The position numbers were made by a program, and so were the translations under genes. From positions 496,001-560,000 of the forward strand of contig NZ_BAMS01000001.1 in NCBI RefSeq assembly GCF_000616095.1: DNA of 64,000 bases, given 5' to 3'. The notes beneath the pieces were generated by a model. That model searched no databases, was not told where the DNA came from, and saw only the letters and a list, made by a program, of their open reading frames with translations. This DNA is from Sneathiella glossodoripedis JCM 23214 (GTDB taxonomy: Bacteria; Pseudomonadota; Alphaproteobacteria; Sneathiellales; Sneathiellaceae). How positions within the stretch are numbered: position 1 is the stretch's first letter; every line of letters starts with the position of its first letter. Positions 17,233 to 25,976 of the stretch are shown in pieces.

Positions 17233-18057
17233 CTAGCGGGCAGGCTGCACTTCAGTTGCTGTTCGTCTTTTTCCCAATCGGGACGCCAGTTCTTCGCTCA
17301 GTGTTTCAAAAGCAGCATAAACAGGTTTGATGCCCAATCCCGCTATAAAGGCCGCGATTGCCTGTCCGAACTTTATTTCACCAAAAGGTGTGGGTTCATC
17401 AGGGACATTGAAGAATAGCAATACAACACAAACACCGAGCATAGATCCCAGAAAAATTCTGGTGATGTCACCGCGGACTTTTGCGCTGTCATATGCTTCC
17501 ATAAACATTTTATCGGATATTCTTTTCATCAGGTATATGCAGGACCCAATACCGCCCCAGGTTGCCGCAATCAGAAATATGAGAGCTGGCTTGGCCAGCC
17601 CCAAAATCGCTGAATCTTCACTGCCATTTCCTGCTTCCTGATCTGGATCTCCCAAAACCCAGACTTTCGATATTTCAATCAGGATAGCCAATATGAATAA
17701 GGCAAATCCGATTACGACAGGTCTGGTCCGCGGTATATTGTCTTTCATCAAAATTTGGTTGGTCGCCTTTTTTGTCTCCAAAATAGTGTGTCCGTTGACA
17801 AAATTTTTGGCGTAAGTGATGGCGGACAGTTTGGCATAGCTTGCCTGCAGATTTACCCAGCTCTCAGCAGATTTAGTACATTCCAGATCCTTAAGGTCAT
17901 TGAGGAAGGTTCTATAAACATCTGTTTTATCTTCTTGTGTTTTATCTTCTTGTAAAATATTGCCATGCCGGTACACATATTCAGCAAGGGCGTTTGCCTC
18001 TTCAAGAAGCCGGTCCACTTTTTTGGAATCAATTGTCAAGGAATTCATGGCTGTCAT
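17233..18057 (-). CDS. Unrecognised four-helix membrane protein
   Basis: I do not recognise this 274-residue protein. An N-terminal cytosolic helical part of about 115 residues is followed by four hydrophobic segments: VVIGFALFILAILIEI, ALIFLIAATWGGIGSCIYLM, IFLGSMLGVCVVLLFF and AIAAFIAGLGIKPVYAAF. A charged tail (LASRLGKRRTATE) closes it. Residues 33-42 are a duplicated QEDKT from a 15-base tandem repeat. GAGGGG before the ATG at 18057 supports the start. It stands alone between a GFA protein and a DUF547 protein, with no context that suggests a function. Confidence 0.75.
   Translation of the reverse strand: MTAMNSLTIDSKKVDRLLEEANALAEYVYRHGNILQEDKTQEDKTDVYRTFLNDLKDLECTKSAESWVNLQASYAKLSAITYAKNFVNGHTILETKKATNQILMKDNIPRTRPVVIGFALFILAILIEISKVWVLGDPDQEAGNGSEDSAILGLAKPALIFLIAATWGGIGSCIYLMKRISDKMFMEAYDSAKVRGDITRIFLGSMLGVCVVLLFFNVPDEPTPFGEIKFGQAIAAFIAGLGIKPVYAAFETLSEELASRLGKRRTATEVQPAR
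17923..17952. repeat. 15-bp perfect tandem repeat inside the unknown membrane protein gene
   Basis: The unit TGTTTTATCTTCTTG occurs at 17923-17937 and again at 17938-17952. It is in frame and encodes QEDKT twice, so it changes length in five-residue steps without breaking the gene. Confidence 0.9.
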
Positions 18058-18125
18058 ATATGCACCCCTCTATATGAGGGAATTATTATACTAATAAGAG
18101 TAGAAAAACACAAGAAGTAAGCGGG

Positions 18126-18950
18126 CTAATTATTTAGTTGCCAAGCATAGTGATCATCATTGATATGTGTTTTTCCTTGCAATCTGACCGAGAGAACCGG
18201 TGACGCATATTGGGCAATGTGGGTCAGGATGTTTTTGTCAGATGTGCCAAAGTCTTCTGCAAACCAGCGATAAATGCTGTTTACAACGACTTCCTTGTCT
18301 GGAGTAAGTCTGAACGCCCGTTCGTGATTAATGAAATTTCTAGCGGCTTTTTCCAAAATGGGTTCAAGATTATCGGGATCAATAGCCTTTTTTGGAAGGT
18401 CCGGACATCCAAGGGATGCACAATTGAGGATATAATGTGTGCGTGGATCTTTCCAGATAGGTCGAAGAATTCCATGTTCTATATCATCAAGAGACAGGGA
18501 ATGGCCTTCAATTGTGACCAGTTTTGCTCCCCAGGGACCGGTTGTAAAAAACCCGGGAGAAATATTGATGTCGCGAATGGTATTTACAGGATAATGCGCC
18601 AGTATAACCGAGATTGTGAGGCTGTTATACAGATTGACCCAGAATGCATATTGCACGTTTCTGTTCAGACTGCTGACTTTCACAGATTGCAGATAATTCA
18701 AATAAGAGATTAATTTTGCGTGGTCGGCTTTACTAACCTTGTCATAGGCAAATCGTGCAATAAAATCATCTCCCACGTAACGATAGCTAGACAGCAGATC
18801 ATTAAAAGGTGAATGATCTACCTGTTGCTGGCTGGATGGATCATGAGCTGTCCAGCGCTCAATTAGAATGGCGTCTGGCGCAGCGGTGGCATTCTTGCAG
18901 ATGATTACAGACAGATTTAACGCAAATATGAATGCGTACACGGCTTTCAT
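18126..18950 (-). CDS. DUF547 exported protein
   Basis: This 274-residue protein has a signal peptide (about 1-23, VYAFIFALNLSVIICKNATA). A DUF547 domain follows with AFWVNLYNSLTI, a FTTGPWGAKL-type segment, SLDDIEHGILRP and the LNCASLGCPDLP motif with paired cysteines. DUF547 proteins are periplasmic, with unknown activity and a distant resemblance to cysteine-protease or transglutaminase folds. It is upstream of nothing in the same direction except the unknown membrane protein, 68 bases further. Confidence 0.85.
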   Translation of the reverse strand: MKAVYAFIFALNLSVIICKNATAAPDAILIERWTAHDPSSQQQVDHSPFNDLLSSYRYVGDDFIARFAYDKVSKADHAKLISYLNYLQSVKVSSLNRNVQYAFWVNLYNSLTISVILAHYPVNTIRDINISPGFFTTGPWGAKLVTIEGHSLSLDDIEHGILRPIWKDPRTHYILNCASLGCPDLPKKAIDPDNLEPILEKAARNFINHERAFRLTPDKEVVVNSIYRWFAEDFGTSDKNILTHIAQYASPVLSVRLQGKTHINDDHYAWQLNN

Positions 18951-19037
18951 GTTCCAGACAGGCTCCTTTAATATCAGGTCAAGACTGCCAGAAATTTTTC
19001 AAATCGCAAATAACAGTAGATCACAGGTTTGTTAGGG

Positions 19038-20027
19038 TTACAGATAGGGATCTTCCTTGGAGAGATATGACTGCACATAGTCACGAATACCATCTTCTAG
19101 GGCATAGAAATTCCCGCCATATCCGGCCTGTTTCAGTTTTTGCATATCCGCTTCCGTGAAATACTGGTATTTGTCGCGAATGCTAATCGGTGTATCGATA
19201 TAACGAATGTCAGGTTCCTTATCGGCTGCTGCAAAGGTGGCAAGTGCCAGATCTTTAAAGCTTCTAGCGCTCCCGGTTCCCAGATTGAAAAGACCACTTA
19301 CCTGTGGGTTATCGAGTAGCCATAAGATCACTTTGACACAATCTTTTACATAAACGAAATCACGAAGTTGGCCGCCATCCTCGTAATCAGGATTGTGTGA
19401 TTTGAACAAGGTAACAGGTTCACCTGCGGCAATTTTCGGATAGCTTTGTGCGATCACGCTTTTCATGCCTTCCTTGTGATATTCATTGGGCCCGTAGACA
19501 TTGAAAAATTTAAGCCCCGCCCATTGAGGAGGAGTTGGCCCCCCTTCACGCTCGACCGCCGCCACAAACTTGTCAAAGGCATGTTTGCTGTATCCGTACA
19601 GGTTCAGTGGTTTTAGTTTTTCCAGCGCTTCTGGAGATTGCTCATCCTTAAATCCGGCAGAGCCATCTCCGTAGGTTGCTGCAGAAGAGGCATAAAGGAA
19701 TGGGATTTTGTGGGCAGTGCACCAGTCCCAAAGCATACGGGTTGGTCTGAAATTGCGTTTTAAAATCAGGTCGCCGTCGGTTTCGGTAGTTGCAGAAATG
19801 GCGCCCATATGAATTATGGCATCCAGCGCGGGTGCAGTTTTCAGCCAAGTGTCCAGATTATCTGGATCAACAAAATCGCTGACAACATGATTAGCAAGGT
19901 TTTTCCATTTATCGCCTTTTTCCAGCCAATCACAGACGATGATTTCGTCATTTTTATCGGACAGGGCCGCAACGATATTTGAGCCAATAAAGCCAGCCCC
20001 GCCGGTTACAAGGATACGTCTTGGCAT
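19038..20027 (-). CDS. hldD: ADP-L-glycero-D-manno-heptose 6-epimerase
   Basis: HldD converts ADP-D,D-heptose to ADP-L,D-heptose, the donor for the lipopolysaccharide inner core. The 329-residue short-chain dehydrogenase-type protein has the NADP loop TGGAGFIGSN (8-17) and the catalytic Tyr-Lys pair in YGYSKHAFD. GLKFFNVYGPNE is the typical segment after it. Its start abuts the hldE stop (both at 20027), so the heptose genes gmhA-hldE-hldD are one leftward operon. Confidence 0.94.
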   Translation of the reverse strand: MPRRILVTGGAGFIGSNIVAALSDKNDEIIVCDWLEKGDKWKNLANHVVSDFVDPDNLDTWLKTAPALDAIIHMGAISATTETDGDLILKRNFRPTRMLWDWCTAHKIPFLYASSAATYGDGSAGFKDEQSPEALEKLKPLNLYGYSKHAFDKFVAAVEREGGPTPPQWAGLKFFNVYGPNEYHKEGMKSVIAQSYPKIAAGEPVTLFKSHNPDYEDGGQLRDFVYVKDCVKVILWLLDNPQVSGLFNLGTGSARSFKDLALATFAAADKEPDIRYIDTPISIRDKYQYFTEADMQKLKQAGYGGNFYALEDGIRDYVQSYLSKEDPYL

Positions 20028-21507
20028 TAATCAGTTCCTTTATTGCGATCAATTTCAAGGAGTCGCTGGATGGTGCCTGTGGTGCTGAAGCCTTCTTTTA
20101 ATTTGGCTAAAAAGATCCGTCCGCCATAGGCTTGAACAAGATCAGCGCCAACGACTGTATCTATTGTGTAATCTGCACCTTTTACCAGAACATCTGGCTT
20201 GAGTTCACTAATCAGGTTGATGGGTGTATCTTCGGCAAAGGGGACGACCAGTGACACATCTTCAAGGCTTGCAAGCACTATCGCTCGTGATGTTTCCGTC
20301 GTCGCGGGTCGGTCGGGTCCTTTGAGTCGTTTAATGCTGTCATCTGTGTTTAGCCCCACAATCAGACGGTCACATTCTGCACGTGCCTGGCGGATCAGAG
20401 AGATATGTCCCGGATGAACAAGATCAAAACAGCCATTGGTGAAGCCAACTTTCAAACCGCGAGACCGCCACCCATCAACAATTTCTTTTGCTTTGGATAA
20501 AGGAGAAATCTTGTTATCGGCTGATTTGATTTCACTCGATTGAAGCTGGCGCACAGTTCAACCTGAGTGACAGCAGCCGTCCCTGTTTTGGCAACAACAA
20601 TACTACCGGCCAGATTGGCGAGGTAAGCCGCATCAACAACGCTTGCACCTGCCCCCATGGCTAAAGACAGACAGGCTATTACGCTATCACCAGCACCTGA
20701 TACATCAAAAACCTCGCGGGCTTGCGCTGGAATATGGGCTGTTTCAGCCTTGGTTACCAAACTCATTCCGGCCTCAGAACGGGTTATAAGCAGGCCATTG
20801 ATTTGAAGCTTTGATAAAATATGTGATGCGGCTGTCTCTACCTCGCTATCACTGCTGCAGGGATGACCGCTGGCGGCAATCATTTCTTTGCGGTTAGGTG
20901 TGAGTAATGTGACCCCTTCATAGCGACTGAAATCAGTTGATTTGGGGTCTGCAATAATTGGAACGTTGGCTTTTTTGGCCAGACTTATCGCGTGCTTCAG
21001 GACCTGATCAGAAAGTACACCTTTAGCATAATCCGACAAAATGACCACATCGGCTGACCCTAACGCTTTTTCATACTCTTCCAGCAGACGACGGGCTGTA
21101 TCTTCGGCCACATTATGGTTCACTTCTGCGTCAGCCCGCAGTAATTGCTGACCATCAGCGATAAATCGGGTTTTTACAGTTGTTGGTCTGCGGCCTGAAT
21201 TTACAATTGCGCTATTCAGCTTTTGTTCTTTTGCAAGAAGGCTTTCAACTTCATGGCCATCCGCGTCATCACCGACCAGCGCGATGAGAGTTGCCTGCCC
21301 GCCAAGGGAGAGGATATTGCGAATGACATTTCCCGCCCCGCCCAGCATGGATTGTTGATGGGTTATACCAAGAACCGGAATGGGGGCTTCAGGCGAAATA
21401 CGTGATGCACTGCCATAGACGAAACGATCCAGCATCACATCGCCAAGACAGAGAATATGGATGTTATCAAAGTTGGAAATGACGGAATTTAGCTTTCCCA
21501 GATCCAT
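20027..21507 (-). CDS. hldE: Bifunctional heptose-7-phosphate kinase / heptose-1-phosphate adenylyltransferase, frame broken
   Basis: The N-terminal part (21507 to about 20556) is a PfkB/ribokinase-fold kinase with LGDVMLDRF, GGAGNVIRN and DVSGAGDSVIA. The C-terminal part (about 20554 to 20027) is a nucleotidyltransferase with GFTNGCFDLVHPGH. In most Proteobacteria these are one protein of about 480 residues. Here the kinase frame runs 34 unrelated residues past VTQVEL while RQLQSSEIKS continues in another frame. One extra base near 20554-20556 joins them. The kinase start is the ATG at 21507, with GAGG nine bases before it. Two separate genes with a GTG start at 20554 are possible but less likely. 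Confidence 0.85.
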
Positions 21508-21514
21508 AGGGTCC

Positions 21515-22093
21515 TCACACGAGATTAAGGCGCTGTTCCAGTGCACCGCATAACATATGGCCAAGTGTAATATGCATTTCCTGAATGCGTCGCGTCGATT
21601 GGGCGGGCACAATCAGAACAGGGTCAGCAAGCTGTGGCATAATACCACCGTCCCTGCCGGCAAACGCCGTTGGCACGATGCCCATATTTTTTGCCATTTT
21701 TAATCCTTCAACCACATTCTGGCTGGTGCCGGAAGTTGATATCCCAACCGCAACGTCACCGGGTTTGCCAAGAGCCTGGATTTGACGCGCAAATACCTGA
21801 TCATATCCGAGGTCATTTGCACCGGCTGTCAGGGCTGATGTATCCGTATTGAGGGCGATGGCGGCAATGGGGGCGCGATCCGAAATAAAGCGGATTACGA
21901 GCTCGGCTGCCAGATGTTGTGCATCTGCAGCGCTACCACCATTTCCAAAGAAAAGGATTTTACCCCCCTTCTCTACAGCTTCTGTCCATATATTCAGCAT
22001 TTGAAGAAAGGGACCTGACAAATTAGCTTTGGTACGCGCCAGAACCTGTTCGTGATCGTCTAATTCTTTATTAAAATAGTCCAGAAAATCCAA
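21515..22093 (-). CDS. gmhA: Phosphoheptose isomerase
   Basis: GmhA converts sedoheptulose 7-phosphate to D-glycero-D-manno-heptose 7-phosphate, the first step to LPS heptose. The SIS fold carries FGNGGSAADAQHLAAE and the phosphate loop STSGTSQN; the C-terminal QEMHITLGHMLC helix has the metal or active-site His. I prefer the TTG at 22093, eight bases after AGGA, because the product then begins DFLDYFNKEL as usual for GmhA. A longer frame starts at 22159. It lies seven bases upstream of hldE. Confidence 0.92.
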   Translation of the reverse strand: MDFLDYFNKELDDHEQVLARTKANLSGPFLQMLNIWTEAVEKGGKILFFGNGGSAADAQHLAAELVIRFISDRAPIAAIALNTDTSALTAGANDLGYDQVFARQIQALGKPGDVAVGISTSGTSQNVVEGLKMAKNMGIVPTAFAGRDGGIMPQLADPVLIVPAQSTRRIQEMHITLGHMLCGALEQRLNLV

Positions 22094-22188
22094 GAAACTG
22101 ATCCTTTTGCCTCTGCCAATGCCTCTTAGGGTAATACTGGAACTGACACATACATGCAATTGAACAGTTTGAAATGTGCAAATGGGAA

Positions 22189-23416
22189 TTATGCACCCGC
22201 TGGTGGCAGGTTTCCACTGGCAACATCCTGAATGAGGCGGATATGTTTTGGCAGCAGGTTTTTGAGAGCATACTGGCGCATTACAGTTTGGCGAGCGTTT
22301 TTGCGAACGTCTGCAAGTTGATCCCGATTATCCAGCACATGGGCAATCCGATCGGCAAAAGCTTCATGGTCAAAAAAATCAGCGAGAAAGCCATTTTCAC
22401 TATCCGTTATGACTTCGCGGACGGGCGCAGTGTCTGATGCAACCACGAGTGCCCCACAGGACAAGCTTTCAATTAGGGACCAAGAGAGGACAAATGGGAC
22501 CGTTAGGTAGGCTTGCACCGTTGAGGCCTGCAGGACTTTGACATAATCGCTGTAGGGTAAAAGGCCGGTAAAGTGCAGCCGGTTTTCATCAAACTCAAGT
22601 TCGCCAAGCATTCTCTTTTTCCAGCTATCCCCTTTTGGAAGTCGTTTTCCATAAGCCACTCTGTCTTCACCAACCACCACTATGTGAAGACCCGGACGGT
22701 CTTTTTGCAGTCGGGCAGCAGCCTCATAAACTCCGGAAACCCGCGGTAGGGTTCCATACCACGCGTAGCTAGGTCAAGATTTCATCTGCATCTGACAGGT
22801 CCAGATTTTTAATTTTGAGTTTCGACTTGTGAGCAGGTTTAAAAAAATCCGTATCTACACCATCATGCATGACAGAGAGTTTCGGTTTGAAAATTTCAGG
22901 AAACTGGGACTGCTGAAAACTGGTTGGGACCTGTCCCCAGTCACAATGAGCCAGATCCATCAGAACTGGTAGGTTTTTGGTCCGAATGCGTGATTGATCG
23001 TCAAAGGAAATGTTGGAATCTTTTAGGAAATTGGCGTCAGATCCGAGAGCGTGATAATACCATTCAAAATAGCTGAGCAGTTTCGTGTCGGGAAACAGGT
23101 CTTTAACGTATAGTGACGGACCCCACCCGGAATGGGCGCAGACAATATCAGGCTGAAAGCCTTTTTTCTTCAACTCCAGACAGGCCTTGAACAAGGATTG
23201 CCCATTAATAATCGCTGACTCAGTAGAGCGCAGGTAATGATGGGTTTCTTTGCGTGGCTCACGATGAGGCTTATAGAGCAGGTTACTAACGCCCGGAATT
23301 TTTTCCACAGCCCGGTGAGATGCGAATACTACAGTGTTGTTTTTATTTTGTGCCAGTTTTCGAGCTACATGGCGATATTGGGCTGGAAAATTGTTGTGTA
23401 AGAACAGTACTCGCAT
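22189..23416 (-). pseudogene. Glycosyltransferase family 4 protein, two frame breaks
   Basis: The N-terminal Rossmann part begins at the ATG 23416 (MRVLFLHNNFPAQYRH, SD AGGGGG), with HSGWGPSLYV and HDGVDTDFF. The frame hits TAG at 22769-22771 just where YATRGMEPYRGFPEFM continues in a second frame. It breaks again near 22724-22727, and the rest (AAARLQKDRPGLHIVVVGEDRV to the end at 22189) lies in a third frame with the GT-B donor motif ESLSCGALVVASDTAPVREVI. Restoring one base at each site gives a normal GT4 protein of about 409 residues. It likely builds a surface polysaccharide, by context with heptose genes and a divergent VPLPA-CTERM gene. Whether it is a pseudogene or a sequencing casualty cannot be told here. 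Confidence 0.85.
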
Positions 23417-23824
23417 TCGCGACCCCCTACTGTGCTGTGCGATGTCTTTGAAGCCTATTTAAGCAGCAAAACTTAACCGAACCCTAAAGAGAAGTTTGGA
23501 AAGTTGGTTAATTCGTCATTTTATGAAAAGTGATTCGGAATTTTAGCCAAAATACCCGTACCTCATTTGAGTGATAGACAATTCTTTTTAACAGAAAATT
23601 AACCTTAACGAAAATTAACCGTGATTTTTCTTATGCCTACTAGGGAAGGGAGAAAATGACGGTACAGCAATAAGTTACTGTTTTGTATAAAATTTTACTA
23701 AAAAAGAGAGAAAATTTCGAACTTGCAGCAGATATGAAAAAGCACATACTGGCGCCAATTGCGGTGCCGATCAAAAACTGACTAACGGTAACAGATCGGG
23801 ACTGGCAGCTTAAGAGGTTAAACC
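23417..23824. promoter_or_regulatory. Gene-free divergent region with a CtrA-type site
   Basis: No coding sequence is seen. At 23588-23603 there is TTAACAGAAAATTAAC, an exact TTAA-N7-TTAAC match to the CtrA consensus known from Caulobacter. A second pair of TTAAC half-sites at 23605-23608 and 23615-23618 has a six-base spacer. It lies about 220 bases before the VPLPA-CTERM gene, and the glycosyltransferase diverges on the other side. Regulation by CtrA is an inference from the site alone. Confidence 0.5.
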
Positions 23825-24430
23825 ATGAATAGCGTATTTAAGTTGATTATTGGCGTGTTTGTTCTGACCGTGATTGGTGCGCAGTCAGCAAGTTCAGCCA
23901 CTTTTAACCTTGATTTTAATGAACCACTGACGATTACCCCCCTGTTGAGTGCCAGTTCAACGTCAGGAACGGTTCATGAAGGTCTGACATCTTCAGACAG
24001 CACGAGTTATATGTACAAGTCACCGTTTGAAGGGACAACGACCCCTGCTGAAGCGTTTACGTCGGTTCAGGCTAGATCTGAAGCGTCTTACAAGTTCAGC
24101 GATGCGGTCACACAGGTTAGTTTCCTGTGGGGTTCAGTTGATTTTTTCAACACGGTTGTGTTCAAGAATAACGGAACCATTGTTGATTACTTGAGCGGTC
24201 AAACCGTAATTGATGCAGGTGCTGTGTCCGGCGAAGAATTTGTACAGATTTCAATTTTGGCTTTAGCGGCTTTTGATGAAATCATATTCCGGTCTTCTCA
24301 AAATGCATTTGAGTTTGCCAATCTGAGCATTTCGGCGGTACCCCTGCCAGCAGCGCTCCCACTATATGCTGCCGGTGTTGTTCTGCTTGCTTTGATTGGG
24401 CGTAAGCGTAGCGTAAAAGGGTCAAGCTAA
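23825..24430 (+). CDS. VPLPA-CTERM sorting domain protein
   Basis: This 201-residue exported protein has a signal peptide (about 1-24, KLIIGVFVLTVIGAQSA) and a Ser/Thr-rich body. Its C-terminus is the classic tripartite sorting signal: VPLPAALPL at 172-180, a hydrophobic span (YAAGVVLLALIG), and a basic end (RKR). VPLPA-CTERM proteins are processed by an exosortase of the XrtD type and associate with extracellular polysaccharide. No exosortase gene is in this window. The body has no domain I can name. Confidence 0.85.
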   Translation: MNSVFKLIIGVFVLTVIGAQSASSATFNLDFNEPLTITPLLSASSTSGTVHEGLTSSDSTSYMYKSPFEGTTTPAEAFTSVQARSEASYKFSDAVTQVSFLWGSVDFFNTVVFKNNGTIVDYLSGQTVIDAGAVSGEEFVQISILALAAFDEIIFRSSQNAFEFANLSISAVPLPAALPLYAAGVVLLALIGRKRSVKGSS

Positions 24431-24481
24431 CCCGAGTAAAGAGTAGCGTATTCGTTTATAATTAGAGTAAGCAGTAGCGTA
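24407..24481. repeat. Three copies of a (A/C)GTAGCGTA 9-mer
   Basis: CGTAGCGTA lies at 24407-24415, and AGTAGCGTA at 24442-24450 and 24473-24481. Start-to-start spacings are 35 and 31 bases. They straddle the stop of the VPLPA-CTERM gene, and further GAGTA/GTAGAGTA variants follow up to about 24513. The function is unknown. Confidence 0.4.
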
Positions 24482-24545
24482 ACCAGTAGAGTAGATTTGC
24501 GTATGTCGTAGAGTATCCAAGATTACGATTATCAAGCAGATTTTG

Positions 24546-24575
24546 GGCGGCCTTTTAAGGTCGCCTTTATTTTTG
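24546..24575 (+). terminator. Terminator after the VPLPA-CTERM gene
   Basis: GGCGGCCTT (24546-24554) pairs with AAGGTCGCC (24557-24565) with one mismatch, and a T-rich tail (TTTATTTTTG) follows. It ends the rightward transcript and lies just before the leftward methyltransferase stop. Confidence 0.8.
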
Positions 24576-24597
24576 TGCTTAGCTGATGGAATTTAGA

Positions 24598-25413
24598 TTA
24601 ACTGGTTACCTTTACGGCCTTTTCCGTCTCTTTTCTGGGCTGGTCCTTAGGAGCACGGTCTTTTCGGGGATCAATGGAGTCAAATCCGTCAAAAGGTTGC
24701 TCAAGCCGGGCCCTGCTCATTTCGACATAGTCCGGGTTAATATCGATCCCAATGCTGCGACGTCCCAACACTTTTGCAACTCGGGTAGTTGTTCCGCTTC
24801 CGACAAAAGGATCCAGTATCAACTCCCCCGGATTGGAGGCAGCAGCGATGATCCTCTCGATCAGGGCTTCTGGTTTCTGGGTTGGGTGAGGCTGACGTTC
24901 AGCTGCGCAGTAGTGAACGTGGCTAAATTGCCAGACATCTCCTGGATTAGCCCCAGACATGTTGTTGCGCTTGCGATAATATTTTTGCGGAATTCGAACA
25001 TCATCCAGATTAAAGGTCGCATTCTCTCCTTTGGAAAACCACAGTATGTCTTCATGGCGGGGGGAAAATCCGCGTTTGCGTCCCATTCCTTGCGTGTAAT
25101 GCCACGTAATCCATCCTTGGGGGAGCATATCCAGCTCTTCTTCCAACATGACATAAAGGCGGGCTATATACTTCACGCCCATGAAGCAAAACAGGGATCC
25201 ATCAGGCTTCAGTACCCTTTTGGCCTGCTCCAGCCATTGGCGGGTAAAATTGTGATAGTCTGTCCTTTCCTTCTGGTCGATATTATTACCGTAGTTTTTG
25301 CCAAGATTATAAGGTGGATCAGCAATTATCAGATCCACGCTTTCATCATCAATGGCTTTCAGATGCTCAAGTGCATCGCCACAGAGAAGAATATGTTCGT
25401 CATAATCCTGCAT
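24598..25413 (-). CDS. YhdJ-like DNA adenine methyltransferase (solitary)
   Basis: The 271-residue protein is an N6-adenine or N4-cytosine methyltransferase of the beta order: the catalytic motif DPPYN (32-36) comes first, HPTQKP at 176-181 and the SAM-binding motif DPFVGSGTT (201-209) at the end. It resembles E. coli YhdJ (DPPYNIGKN, HPTQKPEALL). No restriction enzyme gene is adjacent, so it is an orphan enzyme. Its ATG directly follows the regA stop (TAAATG) with no obvious ribosome site of its own, so translation is probably coupled to regA. It is not CcrM: the N-terminal layout and the absence of the CcrM C-terminal domain differ. The target site is unknown. Confidence 0.88.
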   Translation of the reverse strand: MQDYDEHILLCGDALEHLKAIDDESVDLIIADPPYNLGKNYGNNIDQKERTDYHNFTRQWLEQAKRVLKPDGSLFCFMGVKYIARLYVMLEEELDMLPQGWITWHYTQGMGRKRGFSPRHEDILWFSKGENATFNLDDVRIPQKYYRKRNNMSGANPGDVWQFSHVHYCAAERQPHPTQKPEALIERIIAAASNPGELILDPFVGSGTTTRVAKVLGRRSIGIDINPDYVEMSRARLEQPFDGFDSIDPRKDRAPKDQPRKETEKAVKVTS

Positions 25414-25959
25414 TTACTGGGGGGATCTTTTGGCCATGATCCGCTGCAGGGTTCTGCGGTGCATATTCAATCGGCGCGCGGTTTCTGACATGTTGCGATC
25501 GCAAAGCTCATATACTCGTTGGATATGCTCCCATCGAACCCGATCCGCAGACATGGGATTTTCTGGTGGTTCAGGTTTTTCTCCCTCGCGGGCATAGAGC
25601 GCATTGATGATATCATCCACATTTGCGGGTTTTGCCAGATAATCAATGGCACCGGCCTTCACAGCGGCGACAGCAGAAGCGATGTTTCCATAACCGGTGA
25701 GCATGACGATGCGTGCCGCGGGGCTGGCATTTCTGATGGCTTCTACCACTTCGAGGCCACTGCCATCTTCAAGGCGCAAATCCACCACCGCAAACTGGGG
25801 ATTACAGGTTGCGGCAAGTTTAACACCTTCAGCGACACTATTCGCCAATGTAGGAGTAAATCCATTTTTTTCCATGGAACGACCTAGCCGGTTCAGGAAG
25901 ATCTGATCGTCATCCACTATTAAAAGGCGTTTTTCATCCATCACGCGTTTTCCACTCAT
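25414..25959 (-). CDS. regA: Redox response regulator RegA/PrrA/ActR
   Basis: RegA controls photosynthesis, respiration and nitrogen or carbon fixation genes in response to redox state through RegB. The receiver domain has LIVDDD at 13-18, the phospho-acceptor D60 in FAVVDLRLEDGSG, and the lysine in YLAKPAN. The C-terminal Fis-like HTH (SETARRLNMHRRTLQRIM) is nearly invariant in this family. The start is at 25959 or the Met six codons later. It lies 17 bases after regB, followed without a gap by a DNA methyltransferase gene. Confidence 0.93.
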   Translation of the reverse strand: MSGKRVMDEKRLLIVDDDQIFLNRLGRSMEKNGFTPTLANSVAEGVKLAATCNPQFAVVDLRLEDGSGLEVVEAIRNASPAARIVMLTGYGNIASAVAAVKAGAIDYLAKPANVDDIINALYAREGEKPEPPENPMSADRVRWEHIQRVYELCDRNMSETARRLNMHRRTLQRIMAKRSPQ

Positions 25960-25976
25960 CCATCCGTTTTCAGAGT

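Noticed and set aside
24598-25413. CcrM cell-cycle methyltransferase
   Set aside because: Motif spacing and the NLGKN and HPTQKPEAL segments fit YhdJ better, and the CcrM C-terminal domain is absent.
24586-25488. Long open frame on the + strand opposite the methyltransferase gene
   Set aside because: It covers the same bases as a gene with complete catalytic motifs, has no family-like pattern of its own, and is a reading-frame shadow.
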